Below are positions 55,691 to 64,000 of a stretch of 64,000 nucleotides of DNA, in pieces. Within the stretch, counting starts at the first letter, position 1. Every line of letters starts with the position of its first letter. Source of the DNA: Kitasatospora sp. NBC_01250 (lineage in GTDB: Bacteria; Actinomycetota; Actinomycetes; Streptomycetales; Streptomycetaceae); contig NZ_CP108476.1 of NCBI RefSeq assembly GCF_036226465.1, forward strand, positions 7,936,001 to 8,000,000. Reading direction: 5' to 3'. The translations under genes were made by a program, and so were the position numbers. The notes below the pieces were generated by a model. That model was not told the origin of the DNA. It saw only the letters and a list, made by a program, of their open reading frames with translations, and made no database searches.

Positions 55691-56257
55691 TCAGGCGGGG
55701 GAGCCGGCGGTGAAGTCGACGTCGGCGGTGTTGACGGTGCCCGCGGTCCGGCCGGGGGCCGCGTGGTACTGCCAGTACAGGTTGGTGTGGGCGATGACCT
55801 GGTCGGGGGAGGGTGCGCCGAACCGTGTCAGGTCCTCGGTGGTGTGGGCGTCGCCGACCAGCGTCGCGTCGTAGCCGCGGGTGATCGCGCCGTGCAGCGT
55901 CGAGCGGATGCACGCGTCGGTCTGCGCCCCCGAGACGAAGAGCCGGCCGATGCCGCGGGCAGCGAGCACCGCCTCCAGGTCGGTCTCCTCGAAGGAGTCG
56001 CCGTAGGCCTTCTGCACCAGCGCCTCGGTGTCGAGTCGCACCAGCTCGGGCACGTACTGCCAGGTCTCACTGCCCGTCGGCAGCTCGTCGCTGGTGTGCT
56101 GGACCCAGACGACGTCGACACCGGCCGCGCGGGCCTTGTCGACCAGTGCGGCGATGTTGCCGATGACGCGGTCGCGGTCGTGCGCCTGGTCCACGACGCC
56201 GTTCTGCACGTCGATGACGATCACGGCGCTGTTCGGTCGGTCGGTGAGCGTGCTCAT
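55691..56257 (-). CDS. Isochorismatase family cysteine hydrolase
   Basis: A 188-residue hydrolase of the isochorismatase/nicotinamidase fold. The Asp-Lys-Cys triad is visible as VIDVQNGV (Asp15 region), VQKAYGDSFEETDL (Lys near 86) and GAQTDACIRSTLHGA (Cys near 119). It hydrolyses an amide or vinyl ether of a small molecule. GGGGGAA lies close before ATG 56257. The downstream MarR gene is a candidate regulator. It is divergent from the P450 operon. Confidence 0.9.
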   Translation of the reverse strand: MSTLTDRPNSAVIVIDVQNGVVDQAHDRDRVIGNIAALVDKARAAGVDVVWVQHTSDELPTGSETWQYVPELVRLDTEALVQKAYGDSFEETDLEAVLAARGIGRLFVSGAQTDACIRSTLHGAITRGYDATLVGDAHTTEDLTRFGAPSPDQVIAHTNLYWQYHAAPGRTAGTVNTADVDFTAGSPA

Positions 56258-56442
56258 GCTTCCCCCAGATGCGGTTCGTACGGTCCGAACCAGCCTAGCT
56301 CTTGACCGGTTTTCGGACAGATTCCGGTCGCACTCGAATGGCTCTTTCGCCACCACGGACCGCGAGTTAGCGTGACGGTGGGTTAGTTGCTTAGGGCATG
56401 TAACTGTCCTGGGCGTTATCCGCTCCGAGAAGGGAGCCCACG

Positions 56443-57642
56443 ATGGCCACCGCCGCCTCCACCCCCCACCTCACCGCCCCCGAACCCCGGGGAGCCTGTC
56501 CCTTCGCCCCGCCGCCCGCCTACCAGCAGGCCCACCGCGAGGAGCCGATCAGCCGCATCTCGCTCTGGGACGGCTCCACCCCCTGGCTGGTCACCCGCCA
56601 CGAGGACATCAGGACGGCGCTCGGCGACACCCGCTTCAGCGCCGACGCCACCCGCCCCGGCTTCCCGTTCCTCAGCGCCGGCGCGAAGGAACTGAGCACC
56701 GGCCGGCCCACCCTGATCCGGATGGACGACCCGGAGCACTCCCGGCTGCGCCGGATGCTCACCGGCGACTTCATGATCAAGAAGGTCGAGACGCTCCGTC
56801 CCGAGATCCAGCGGATCACCGACGACCTGCTCGACCGGATGACCGCCGACCAGTCGACCGCCGACCTGGTGGCCGAGTTCGCGCTGCCGCTGCCGTCCCT
56901 GGTCATCTGCCTGCTGCTCGGCGTCCCCTACGAGGACCACGACTTCTTCCAGCAGCGCAGCCGGATCCTGCTGCGCCGCGACTCGGACCCCGGGCTGGTG
57001 CGCACCGCCCAGGACGAGCTGGCCGACTACCTGACCAAGCTCACCGAGACCAAGCGCACCGCGCCCGACGACGGCATCCTCAGCCGCCTGCTCGCCCGCG
57101 GCGAGCTGACGGTCGACGAGATCGCCACCACCGCACGCCTGTTGCTGATCGCCGGGCACGAGACCACGGCGAACATGACCGCGCTCTCGGTGCTGGCCCT
57201 GCTGCGCAACCCCGAGCAGCTGGCCCTGCTGCGCGACCACCCGGAGCAGGCCCCGCACGCGATCGAGGAGCTGCTGCGCTACCTGACCATCGTGCACTCC
57301 GGGCTGAGCCGGGTGGTCGCCGAGGACCTGACGCTCGGCGGCGTCGAGATGCGGGCCGGCGAGGGCGTGCTCCTGCTGCTGAACACGGCGAACCGGGACG
57401 AGCAGGAGTTCCCGGCGGGCGACGACCTGGACCTGACCCGCGACGCCCGCCGGCACGTGGCGTTCGGCTTCGGCGTCCACCAGTGCCTGGGCCAGCCGCT
57501 GGCCCGGCTGGAGCTGCAGGTCGCGCTCACCAGCATCCTGCGCCGGCTGCCCGAACTGCGGCTGGCGGTGCCCTTCGAGGAGCTGCGGTTCCGCCACGAG
57601 ATGCTCGTCTACGGCCTGCACGAGCTGCCGCTCGCCTGGTGA
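56443..57642 (+). CDS. Cytochrome P450 (CYP105-like)
   Basis: A 399-residue P450. I-helix motif AGHETT is at 237-242, ExxR is EELLR near 273, and the haem loop FGFGVHQCLGQPLARLEL places the ligand at Cys348. The CPFAPPPAYQ opening and overall length match CYP105/CYP107-like streptomycete enzymes that hydroxylate macrolides, terpenes or xenobiotics. A ferredoxin and a ferredoxin reductase follow directly, giving a complete electron chain. GAAGGGAG precedes the ATG. Confidence 0.93.
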   Translation: MATAASTPHLTAPEPRGACPFAPPPAYQQAHREEPISRISLWDGSTPWLVTRHEDIRTALGDTRFSADATRPGFPFLSAGAKELSTGRPTLIRMDDPEHSRLRRMLTGDFMIKKVETLRPEIQRITDDLLDRMTADQSTADLVAEFALPLPSLVICLLLGVPYEDHDFFQQRSRILLRRDSDPGLVRTAQDELADYLTKLTETKRTAPDDGILSRLLARGELTVDEIATTARLLLIAGHETTANMTALSVLALLRNPEQLALLRDHPEQAPHAIEELLRYLTIVHSGLSRVVAEDLTLGGVEMRAGEGVLLLLNTANRDEQEFPAGDDLDLTRDARRHVAFGFGVHQCLGQPLARLELQVALTSILRRLPELRLAVPFEELRFRHEMLVYGLHELPLAW

Positions 57643-57749
57643 CGGGCCGTCAACAGCTCTGGATCTTCCCGGGGCCGCCTCAGTAGCATCATCAAGTACC
57701 AGCCGAAACAGTCAAGTTACGAACAACGTCACGTTCCGAAGGGAAAGCC

Positions 57750-57947
57750 ATGCGCGTCCACATCGACCAGGACAAGTGCTGCGGAGCCGGACACTGCGTG
57801 CTCGCGGCGCCGGAGGTCTTCGACCAGCGGGACGAGGACGGCATCGTCGTCCTGCTCGACGCCGAGCCGCCGGCCGAACTCCACCAGGCCGTCCGCGAGG
57901 CCGCCGGTGTCTGCCCCGCCGCCGCGATCCGCCTGGAACTGGTGTGA
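57750..57947 (+). CDS. 3Fe-4S ferredoxin
   Basis: A 65-residue acidic ferredoxin. Cysteines lie in DKCCGAGHCVLAAPEVF and GVCPAAAI, the pattern of single-cluster [3Fe-4S] P450 ferredoxins (FdxH/SoyB type). It passes electrons from the reductase to the P450. Its stop overlaps the reductase start (GTGA). The ribosome site is AAGGGAAAG. Confidence 0.93.
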   Translation: MRVHIDQDKCCGAGHCVLAAPEVFDQRDEDGIVVLLDAEPPAELHQAVREAAGVCPAAAIRLELV

Positions 57948-59140
57948 CCGCACTGCGCGAGGTGGCCGTGGTCGGCGCCGGCGCGGCGGGGCTGCACGCC
58001 GCCGAGGAGCTGCGCCGGGCCGGCTACGACGGCCGCCTCACCCTGATCGGCGCCGAGCCCGAGGCGCCCTACGACCGCCCGCCGCTCTCCAAGCACCTGC
58101 TGAGCGGCGCCTGGCAGCCGGACCGGCTGGCACTGCGCGGCCCGGAGGCACTGAGCGAGCTCGACCTCGACCTGCGCCTCGGGGCACGTGCCGAACGCCT
58201 GGACCGGCACGAGCGCACCGTGCACCTGGCGGACGGCGGGCGGGTGCGCGCCGAGGCCGTCATCCTGGCCACCGGGGTCAGGGCGCGGCGCCTGCCCGGC
58301 GCCACCGGGCCGCTGGCCGGCGCCCACGTGCTGCGCACCCTCGCCGACGCGCTCGCGCTGCGCGAGGAACTGCGGCCGGGGGTACGGCTGCTGGTGGTCG
58401 GCGGCGGACTGCTCGGGGCCGAGGCGGCGGCCACCGCGGTCGGCCTCGGCGCGGAGGTGACCTGGCTGGTCTCCACCGCCACGCCGCTGGCCGGCGTGCT
58501 GGGCACCGAGACGGCCGCGCTGCTGGCCGATCTGCACCGCGAACACGGGGTGCGGATCCGCCAGGGGGTCGCCGAGCAGGTCACCCGGCAGCAGGACCGG
58601 GCCACCGGGGTGCGCCTGGCCGACGGCTGCGAACTGGCGGCCGACGTCGTGCTGATGGCGATCGGCTCGGAACCGGAGACCGGCTGGCTGGCGGGCAGCG
58701 GCGTGCCGCTGGAGGACGGTGTGGCCTGCGACGCGTACTGCGCCGCCGGTCCCGGCGTCTGGGCGGCCGGCGACGCCGCCGCCTGGCCCGATCCGGGCAG
58801 CGGCCGGCGCCGGCGGGTCGAGCAGCGCACCAACGCCACCGAACAGGCCGTTGCCGCCGTCCACAACCTGCTGGCAGGCCCCGACGGTGACCGCCGGCCG
58901 TACGAGCCGGTCCCGTACCTGTGGACCGACCAGTACGGCCTGCGGGTGCAGGCCTTCGGCAGGCCGGCCGGCGCCGACAGCTTCGCGGTGGTCGACGGCA
59001 GCCTGGCGGAACGGAAGTTCGCCGCCGCCTGCGTGCGGGACGGGCTGGTCCGCGGGGCGGTCGGGATCGGTGCCGCGCGGGCGCTGCGCACCCTGCGCGC
59101 GCAGGTGGCCGCCGGGAGCCCGTGGCCGGCGGAGCAGTGA
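57944..59140 (+). CDS. NAD(P)H-dependent ferredoxin reductase
   Basis: A 398-residue FAD-dependent pyridine nucleotide-disulfide-type reductase. FAD motif VAVVGAGAAGLHAAEELRRAGYDG (residues 6-29), APYDRPPLSKHLL near 45, NAD(P) motif LLVVGGGLLGAEAAATA near 150, and the second FAD motif GVWAAGDAAAWPDP near 272 are typical of the putidaredoxin-reductase/rubredoxin reductase class. It supplies electrons from NAD(P)H to the ferredoxin. The GTG overlaps the ferredoxin stop, so the three genes form a tight operon. Confidence 0.93.
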   Translation: MTALREVAVVGAGAAGLHAAEELRRAGYDGRLTLIGAEPEAPYDRPPLSKHLLSGAWQPDRLALRGPEALSELDLDLRLGARAERLDRHERTVHLADGGRVRAEAVILATGVRARRLPGATGPLAGAHVLRTLADALALREELRPGVRLLVVGGGLLGAEAAATAVGLGAEVTWLVSTATPLAGVLGTETAALLADLHREHGVRIRQGVAEQVTRQQDRATGVRLADGCELAADVVLMAIGSEPETGWLAGSGVPLEDGVACDAYCAAGPGVWAAGDAAAWPDPGSGRRRRVEQRTNATEQAVAAVHNLLAGPDGDRRPYEPVPYLWTDQYGLRVQAFGRPAGADSFAVVDGSLAERKFAAACVRDGLVRGAVGIGAARALRTLRAQVAAGSPWPAEQ

Positions 59141-59209
59141 GGCGCCGGGTGCGCGGCCGGGCGTCATGAGCGTGCGGCAGGACGGTGCGGGTACCGTCCT
59201 GCCCCACGC

Positions 59210-59482
59210 TCACCCGCCGGCGGCCGGGCGCCGGTAGCTGCGGCCGTCCCGGGTGCGGGTGAGCCGGCCGCTCTCCACCAGGTAGCGGCGCAGCGCCGAG
59301 CAGTCGTCGTGCACGGTGCGCAGCGCCTCGTTGACCTCGGGCTCGCTGTACTCGCGCGACGGGTCGAAGAAGGTGCCGGCGAGGTGGTCGAGCAGCGCGT
59401 CGCGGCGGGCCGCCTTGCGCGGGATCGTCGTCAGCCGGCCGTGCTGGAAGAGGGGGGCCAGGCTCGCGGGCGGTTCGTACAT
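59210..59482 (-). CDS. DUF2087 domain protein
   Basis: A 90-residue protein that matches the DUF2087 pattern: TTIPRKAARRDALLDHLAGTFFDPSREYSEPEVNEALRTVHDDCSALRRYLVESGRLTRTRDGRSYRRP. The family is found at the end of some ArsR-like regulators and alone, and is thought to bind nucleic acid or a ligand. AGGGAG lies seven bases before ATG 59482. Convergent with the P450 operon. Confidence 0.82.
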   Translation of the reverse strand: MYEPPASLAPLFQHGRLTTIPRKAARRDALLDHLAGTFFDPSREYSEPEVNEALRTVHDDCSALRRYLVESGRLTRTRDGRSYRRPAAGG

Positions 59483-59580
59483 CGGTCTCTCCCTGCACAG
59501 GACGGTGCCGTTCGGCGGTCTCCCGGTGAGGCTGCCAGAGCGCAGTGCCCCGGGGCATCCGGTTTTCCACCGCGAGCCGG

Positions 59581-60336
59581 TCAGGCGTCGATCCACCGGT
59601 AATGGGTGGTCAGCCGTCCCCCGTCGTCCAGGACGTGGAAGGCGAGCGCGGGCGGCTGGTCGAGGTGGACGTGGTCCTCGGCGTGGGCCCGGTGCTCCCA
59701 GGGGAGCCGGAGGGTGGACACCACGCCCGGTGCCACCAGCAGCGGGCGACCGGCGAAGGTGGTGGCCGCGGGGGTGTGGGCGTGTCCGCACAGGAAGGCC
59801 GTGAGGTCGGGGTGGCGCTCCACCAGTGCGCCGAGCCGTTCCGTGCCGAACTGGCGGATGCCGTCGACGAAGGGGGTGTTCAGCGCGGCCGGCGGGTGGT
59901 GGAAGCCGACCAGGACGGGCACCCCGGGCGGGGCCTGGGCCAGGACGGACTCCAGCCAGGCCAGCGTCCCGTCCTCCAGGTGACCCTCGTCCTTGCCCGG
60001 CACCGAGGAGTCGCACAGCGCGATGACGGCGCCGGCGGTGTGGCGGACCTGGTTGACCGGTGCCGTCGAACCCGGCAGGCCGAGCAGGTGCTGCCGGAAG
60101 GCGGTGCGCTCGTCGTGGTTGCCGGGGCAGACCATGACCGGGTGCCGGGAGGTGAGCAGCCGGCGGGCCCGCTCGTACTCGGCGGGCAGCGCGTGGTCGG
60201 CGATGTCCCCGGTGACCAGGACCGCGTCCAGGTCGTAGGGGAGGCCTTCGAGGTGGTCCATGACGGCCTTGGCGCGCTCGGTGCTGCGCTGCCCGCTGTC
60301 GATGTGGAGGTCGCTGAGGTGGGCGATCACGATCAC
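59581..60336 (-). CDS. Metallophosphoesterase (CpdA/3',5'-cyclic nucleotide phosphodiesterase-like)
   Basis: A 251-residue calcineurin-like phosphoesterase. Metal ligands are visible in order: SDLHID (Asp8-x-His10), VTGDIADH, CPGNHDE, VGFHHPP and CGHAHTPA. This set matches the cyclic nucleotide phosphodiesterase group (CpdA/Icc). It is divergent from a MocR regulator whose candidate inverted repeat starts 47 bases upstream of its start codon. Its true substrate may be cAMP or another phosphoester. Confidence 0.9.
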   Translation of the reverse strand: MIVIAHLSDLHIDSGQRSTERAKAVMDHLEGLPYDLDAVLVTGDIADHALPAEYERARRLLTSRHPVMVCPGNHDERTAFRQHLLGLPGSTAPVNQVRHTAGAVIALCDSSVPGKDEGHLEDGTLAWLESVLAQAPPGVPVLVGFHHPPAALNTPFVDGIRQFGTERLGALVERHPDLTAFLCGHAHTPAATTFAGRPLLVAPGVVSTLRLPWEHRAHAEDHVHLDQPPALAFHVLDDGGRLTTHYRWIDA

Positions 60337-60383
60337 GGCCGGGGTCCCTTCCGTTGCGGTTTCGACCTCGAACCTAGGGGCCC

Positions 60384-60431
60384 ACCGGACCAGGGATAAG
60401 ATCCAGTCGCATGCCGAATGATTGGTCCGGT
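60384..60431. promoter_or_regulatory. MocR-type inverted repeat and leaderless promoter
   Basis: ACCGGACCA (60384-60392) is a perfect inverse of TGGTCCGGT (60423-60431), 30 bases apart. Between them TAAGAT (60397-60402) fits a -10 element eight bases before ATG 60411, so the mRNA may start at or next to the ATG with no leader. The two half-sites flank this promoter. Confidence 0.5.
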
Positions 60432-61874
60432 TCCCGGGTCGACCTGCACATCGACCTCGACGCCGCGGGCGGGCGGCGCGCCGGCCTGGAAGCCGCGCTC
60501 CGGGCGGCGATCCGCGAGGGACGCCTGCCGGCCGGAACGCTCCTGCCGTCCACCCGCGGGCTGGCCCGGGACCTCGGACTCTCGCGCGGCACGGTCACCG
60601 CCGCCTACGACCAACTTGTCGAGGAGGGGCACCTGACCACCCGGCCGGGATCGGGCACCACCGTGGCCGAGGTGCCGCAGCCCGCCCCGGTCCCCGCCCG
60701 CCCCGCACCCGCGCCGCCGGCTCCCCGCCACGACCTGCGCCCCGGGCTCCCCGACGTCAGCGCCTTCCCCTCCCGGGCCTGGCTCGCCGCCACGCGCAGG
60801 GTCCTGGACCGCGCCCGCCCCGAGGTCTTCGGCGCCGGGGACCCGCAGGGCCGGATCGAGCTGCGCAGCGCGCTCGCCGACTACCTGGGGCGTACCCGGG
60901 GCGTGCTCACGACCCCGGACCGCATCGTGATCACCTCCGGCTACTACCAGGGCCTGGGCCTGCTCAGCGGCGTGCTGGCCGCGGCCGGCACCGGCCGGGC
61001 AGCCGTGGAGGACCCGGGGCACAACGTCTTCCGCGCGGTGGTCCAGCGCGCCGGACTCACCACCGTCGCCCTGCCCGTCGACGCCCTCGGCGCGCGGGTG
61101 GAGGCCCTGAGCCGGGAGACGGGAGCCGTGTTCCTCACCCCCTCGCACCAGTACCCGACCGGCGTCCCGCTGCATCCCGGCCGCCGCCGGACACTGCGCG
61201 GGTGGGCACGCGCCACGGGCGGCCTGATCGTCGAGGACGACTACGACGGCGAGTACCGCTACGACCGCCAACCCGTCGGTGCCCTCCAGGGCATCGCTCC
61301 CGACCGGACCGTCTACTGCGGCACCGCCTCCAAGACGCTCGGCCCCGCGCTGCGCCTGGCCTGGATGGCGCTGCCGCAGCACCTGGTGCGACCGGTGGTG
61401 CGGGCCAAGCAGGACGCCGACCTGTACACCGAGACCCTGGGCCAGCTCGTCCTCGCCGAGCTGATCACCACGCACGCCTACGACCGCCACATCCGCGCCG
61501 CCCGCCTGCGCTACCGCCGTCGCCGCGAGCTGCTGCTCGATCGGATCGCCGCCGTCCCCGGGCTCGACGCCCACGGTGTCCCGGCCGGCCTGCACACGCT
61601 GCTCACCCTGCCGCCCGAGGGCCCCACCGAGCGCCGGCTGCTGGCCGGGTGTGCCGAGCACGGCCTCGCCCTGCGCGGCCTCACCGAACTCCACCACGAC
61701 CCCACCGGCCGCCCGCAGGGCCTGCTGGTCGGCTTCGCCGCCCCGTCCGAACGCGCCTACCCGGCCGCCCTCGACACCCTGCTCGCGGTCCTGTCCTCGA
61801 ACAGCTTCCAGGACAGGCCCGCGCCTGGCGGGAATTGTGAGACACGGCCTAGCAGGACGCGGGCAGCCGGGTGA
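60411..61874 (+). CDS. MocR/PdxR-type GntR regulator with aminotransferase domain
   Basis: A 487-residue regulator. The GntR winged helix is at about residues 10-80 (LPAGTLLPSTRGLARDLGLSRGTVTAAYDQLVEEGHL). An aminotransferase fold I domain follows from about 115; the PLP lysine is Lys308 (GTASKTLGP), and EDDYDGEYRYDRQP is typical. Such proteins sense PLP or amino compounds. ATG 60411 appears to be leaderless. It is divergent from a metallophosphoesterase gene and its 3' end overlaps the ASCH gene by 26 bases. Confidence 0.92.
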   Translation: MPNDWSGSRVDLHIDLDAAGGRRAGLEAALRAAIREGRLPAGTLLPSTRGLARDLGLSRGTVTAAYDQLVEEGHLTTRPGSGTTVAEVPQPAPVPARPAPAPPAPRHDLRPGLPDVSAFPSRAWLAATRRVLDRARPEVFGAGDPQGRIELRSALADYLGRTRGVLTTPDRIVITSGYYQGLGLLSGVLAAAGTGRAAVEDPGHNVFRAVVQRAGLTTVALPVDALGARVEALSRETGAVFLTPSHQYPTGVPLHPGRRRTLRGWARATGGLIVEDDYDGEYRYDRQPVGALQGIAPDRTVYCGTASKTLGPALRLAWMALPQHLVRPVVRAKQDADLYTETLGQLVLAELITTHAYDRHIRAARLRYRRRRELLLDRIAAVPGLDAHGVPAGLHTLLTLPPEGPTERRLLAGCAEHGLALRGLTELHHDPTGRPQGLLVGFAAPSERAYPAALDTLLAVLSSNSFQDRPAPGGNCETRPSRTRAAG

Positions 61875-62310
61875 GCAGGCGGAAGCGCTGGAGCACCACC
61901 AGGGTGTCGTCGGCCACGGTGAAGTGCGGGTCACCGAGCGCCTCGCGGACCTCCGCGCCGTGCCAGAACTCCTCGTGGACCGCCCGCCATTCGGCCACCG
62001 TGCGGCAGCCCTCGCCCTCGTCCAGCGCGTGCGCCAGGTCCACCTCGCGCAGCGGCACCACGCGCACCTCCGTCAGCTCGATGACGGCGACCGGGCGCGC
62101 GGCGGAGTCGATCACCACGGAGCGCTCGCCGACCTGCGGCAGCGCCTCGTTCTCGTGCTCGAAGTCGGCGACCAGGCCGGTGGTGGAGGTCTTGGAGCCG
62201 TCGAGGATCGCGGCGACGAGCTGGTCGCGCAGCGGTCCGGGGAAGGCGAACTCGGCCGTGGGCAGGCCCTCGTGGGCGGGAGCGGGAGCGGCGGTGGGGT
62301 CGTCGGTCAT
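61849..62310 (-). CDS. ASCH domain protein
   Basis: A 153-residue ASCH-domain protein. Features are FAFPGPLRDQLVAAILDGSKTSTTGLV (GxKxxT motif), VGERSVVIDSAARPVAVIELTEVRVVPLREVD, and CRTVAEWRAVHEEFWHG. ASCH folds are related to PUA and bind RNA or modified nucleosides; some hydrolyse N4-acetylcytidine. It converges on the MocR gene with a 26-base overlap. Function here unknown. Confidence 0.9.
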   Translation of the reverse strand: MTDDPTAAPAPAHEGLPTAEFAFPGPLRDQLVAAILDGSKTSTTGLVADFEHENEALPQVGERSVVIDSAARPVAVIELTEVRVVPLREVDLAHALDEGEGCRTVAEWRAVHEEFWHGAEVREALGDPHFTVADDTLVVLQRFRLLTRLPASC

Positions 62311-62380
62311 GGAGTGAGCCTAGGCGGTGCGGTACCCCGGGCGGGTGCCGCACCGCGCGCTCGGCGGCGGGCGCCCGGGA

Positions 62381-64000
62381 TCAGTGGCCCGGCTTGGCCA
62401 GCAGCAGCTCGGTGTTGTGGTCCAGCGAGGTGCCGAGCTTGACCGAGGGCGTGGCGTAGGGGTCGTTGAAGGCCAGCTCGCGGTAGAGCGCGGCGAGGCC
62501 CTCGTCGGAGGTGTCCGAGAAGTCGGTGTCGTAGCGGGCGGCCGACTCGATCAGCGTGGTGAAGAGCGAGATGGTGCCGTCGCCGTTGTCGGTGAGCTCG
62601 ATGATCCGGGCCTGCTGCGGGTAGTCGATGTGCGAGGCGGTGTTGACCTCCCAGAACGCGCGCTCGGGCACGGCGTGGCCGTGGGCGGTGATCCGGTTCT
62701 CGTGGCTGTGGCCGTTCACCCAGGCCACCACGTTCGGGTAGCGCTGGAGCAGCGCGACCAGCTCGTCGCCGTTGTGCCGCTTCTCGAAGAGGTGGCGGGG
62801 GTCGGGCAGCAGGTTGCCCATGGTGGTGCTGGTGTGGTGGCTGAAGACCACGACCAGGTCGTTGCCGTGGCCGCCGCGCACCGTGCTGCCGTCGGTGTTG
62901 TACCAGTGGTCGCTGTGCGCCTGCAGCTGCTGCTCGAGCCAGCTCAACTGCGCGGTGCCGATGGAGCCGTCGGCGAAGCCGGCGGCGTTGGTGGTGTCCA
63001 GGCTGATGCCGACCACGCCGTCGGCGATCCGGCAGGTGTAGTAGAGGTTGCCGCTGGCGGCGGCTGCCGCGGTGAAGCCGTGGCCGACCGGACCGGCGCC
63101 GGTGTAGGCGGGGTTGAGGTGCGCCTGCGCGAACTCCTTGGTGCTGAAGGGCTTCCGACGGCTGTCCGGGGTGATCTCGCGCACCGCGTCGGCGTCCGTC
63201 AGCAGGCGGCCCAGCAGCAGGACGGCCTGGGCCGGGTCGTGCTGGAGCAGGCCGGCCAGCTTGGCGGCGTCCGCGTCGTTGCAGCCCTCGATCTTGCGGT
63301 CGCCGGTGTAGAGGGAGTTGAGCAGGCCGAGGTCGGGCAGCGTGCCCTCGATGCTGTCGTCGTGGTTGCCGACCGTGGTGTACCACGGGGCCTTCAGGCC
63401 GGGTGCCGAGAACGGCCGGCCCGCCGCACCGAGGAAGCCGGGGACCTCGGGGAAGCCGGCCGTCTTGTAGGAGTCCCGGTAGGAGAGTTCGGGGTTCCAG
63501 TAGATGCTGCTGCCGGAGTTCTGCACGCCTTCATAGCGGGTCGGGTCACCGCTGTTGGGGGTCACCTGGCCGCCGCTCATGACCGAGAGGTACCAGTCGA
63601 GTTCGATCTGCTCGTGGTTGTCCGTGTTGTCACCGGTGGCCATCACCAGGCTGAACGGCAGGCCGGTGTACGGGCCCGTGCCGAGCGAGTTGACCCGCTC
63701 GACCAGCGAGGAGGCGCCGCGCACGGTGAGTGCCTCCTGCGGCCGGTAGGCGGCGTCGTTCCAGCGGGCCAGGTACTCGAACCGCATCGGGGACTCGGTG
63801 TCCGCCACGTGCAGGTCGGTGAACTGGACGAAGCTGGCCAGCGGAGTTCTCCGGTCGTCGCGCCCGCTCTGGGCGGCGGCGAGGTCGGCGCGCACGGCCA
63901 GCGGCCAGCCGGGGCCGGCCTGCAGGCGCCGGTAGCCGGTGCTGCCGTCGGGCGTGGCCACCTGCTCCAGGGTGGTGCCGGCCACGGTGACGGCACGGGC
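62381..64000 (-). CDS. Secreted-type metallophosphoesterase (TIGR03767 family), truncated at window edge
   Basis: At least 540 codons; the frame stays open at the right edge, so the true start, probably with a Tat or Sec signal, lies outside. Metal motifs are FVQFTDLHVADTESPMRFEYL, MATGDNTDN, TTVGNHDDS, VFSHH and VNGHSHENRI, in the order of calcineurin-like phosphoesterases. GYRRLQAGPGWPLAVRADLAAAQSGRDDRR at the visible N-terminus is typical of the TIGR03767 group. Substrate unknown; the family is extracellular in Actinobacteria. Confidence 0.85.
   Translation of the reverse strand, partial: ARAVTVAGTTLEQVATPDGSTGYRRLQAGPGWPLAVRADLAAAQSGRDDRRTPLASFVQFTDLHVADTESPMRFEYLARWNDAAYRPQEALTVRGASSLVERVNSLGTGPYTGLPFSLVMATGDNTDNHEQIELDWYLSVMSGGQVTPNSGDPTRYEGVQNSGSSIYWNPELSYRDSYKTAGFPEVPGFLGAAGRPFSAPGLKAPWYTTVGNHDDSIEGTLPDLGLLNSLYTGDRKIEGCNDADAAKLAGLLQHDPAQAVLLLGRLLTDADAVREITPDSRRKPFSTKEFAQAHLNPAYTGAGPVGHGFTAAAAASGNLYYTCRIADGVVGISLDTTNAAGFADGSIGTAQLSWLEQQLQAHSDHWYNTDGSTVRGGHGNDLVVVFSHHTSTTMGNLLPDPRHLFEKRHNGDELVALLQRYPNVVAWVNGHSHENRITAHGHAVPERAFWEVNTASHIDYPQQARIIELTDNGDGTISLFTTLIESAARYDTDFSDTSDEGLAALYRELAFNDPYATPSVKLGTSLDHNTELLLAKPGH

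Noticed and set aside
1..64000. tRNA, rRNA, insertion sequences, prophage or attachment sites
   Set aside because: No cloverleaf-like sequence, transposase, integrase or terminal repeats were recognised by eye; a covariance search would be needed to be certain about small RNAs.

Overview
The window looks like a chromosomal segment of a Streptomyces-type actinomycete (Streptomyces, Kitasatospora or Streptacidiphilus). The evidence is a very high G+C content with G/C in third codon positions, frequent GTG starts, GTGA/ATGA stop-start overlaps, AGGAG-type ribosome binding sites, and typical content: LAL and ECF41 regulators, P450s, GH25 lysozyme, type II lanthipeptide synthetase, MocR, and an ABC sugar importer without its own ATPase. 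No rRNA, tRNA, IS element, prophage or CRISPR array was seen.

Layout. 1-3.3 kb: 5' part of a GTP cyclohydrolase II-like gene facing a MarR gene across two perfect palindromes, then a secreted GH25 lysozyme and a P450. 3.3-8.1 kb: a five-gene cluster (MFS efflux, cupin, F420/NADP-reductase-like protein, small monooxygenase-like protein, ThDP decarboxylase). 8.1-14.2 kb, minus strand: mycothiol-dependent isomerase-like protein, MarR, sodium:solute symporter with partner, GNAT and an XRE/TPR regulator. 14.3-15.6 kb: a small CxxC protein coupled to a class I terpene synthase, then a possible gene remnant. 15.5-22.2 kb: a LacI-controlled sugar locus (debranching-type glucosidase, binding protein, two permeases). 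22.2-25 kb: SDR/TetR pair, His-rich membrane protein and an orphan OmpR-type regulator. 25-33.8 kb: a lanthipeptide locus (flavoprotein, LanM, one-cysteine precursor, LAL regulator). 33.9-39.4 kb: alpha/beta hydrolase, HAD phosphatase, three drug-modifying-enzyme-like genes and a CYTH/CHAD protein. 40-47.7 kb: membrane protein/regulator operon, MBL hydrolase, GNAT, Nudix, and a TetR/DHA2 efflux pair with two operators. 47.6-53.3 kb: GH89 glucosaminidase, LysE exporter, azoreductase and an ECF41 sigma factor with an apparent autoregulatory promoter. 53.3-64 kb: secreted phospholipase C behind a candidate PHO box, MarR, isochorismatase-like hydrolase, a complete P450/ferredoxin/reductase operon, metallophosphoesterase facing a MocR regulator, ASCH protein and a truncated secreted metallophosphoesterase.

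Two things stand out. First, the lanthipeptide locus has a LanM in which the usual catalytic LanC histidine position is serine, next to a precursor with one cysteine and no neighbouring transporter. Second, the window carries many degenerate short tandem repeats (7-19 bp units) between genes. Several begin at or just after a stop codon and carry a CTGA(A/G)CCG-like core, while others sit directly upstream of genes. No annotated feature explains them.
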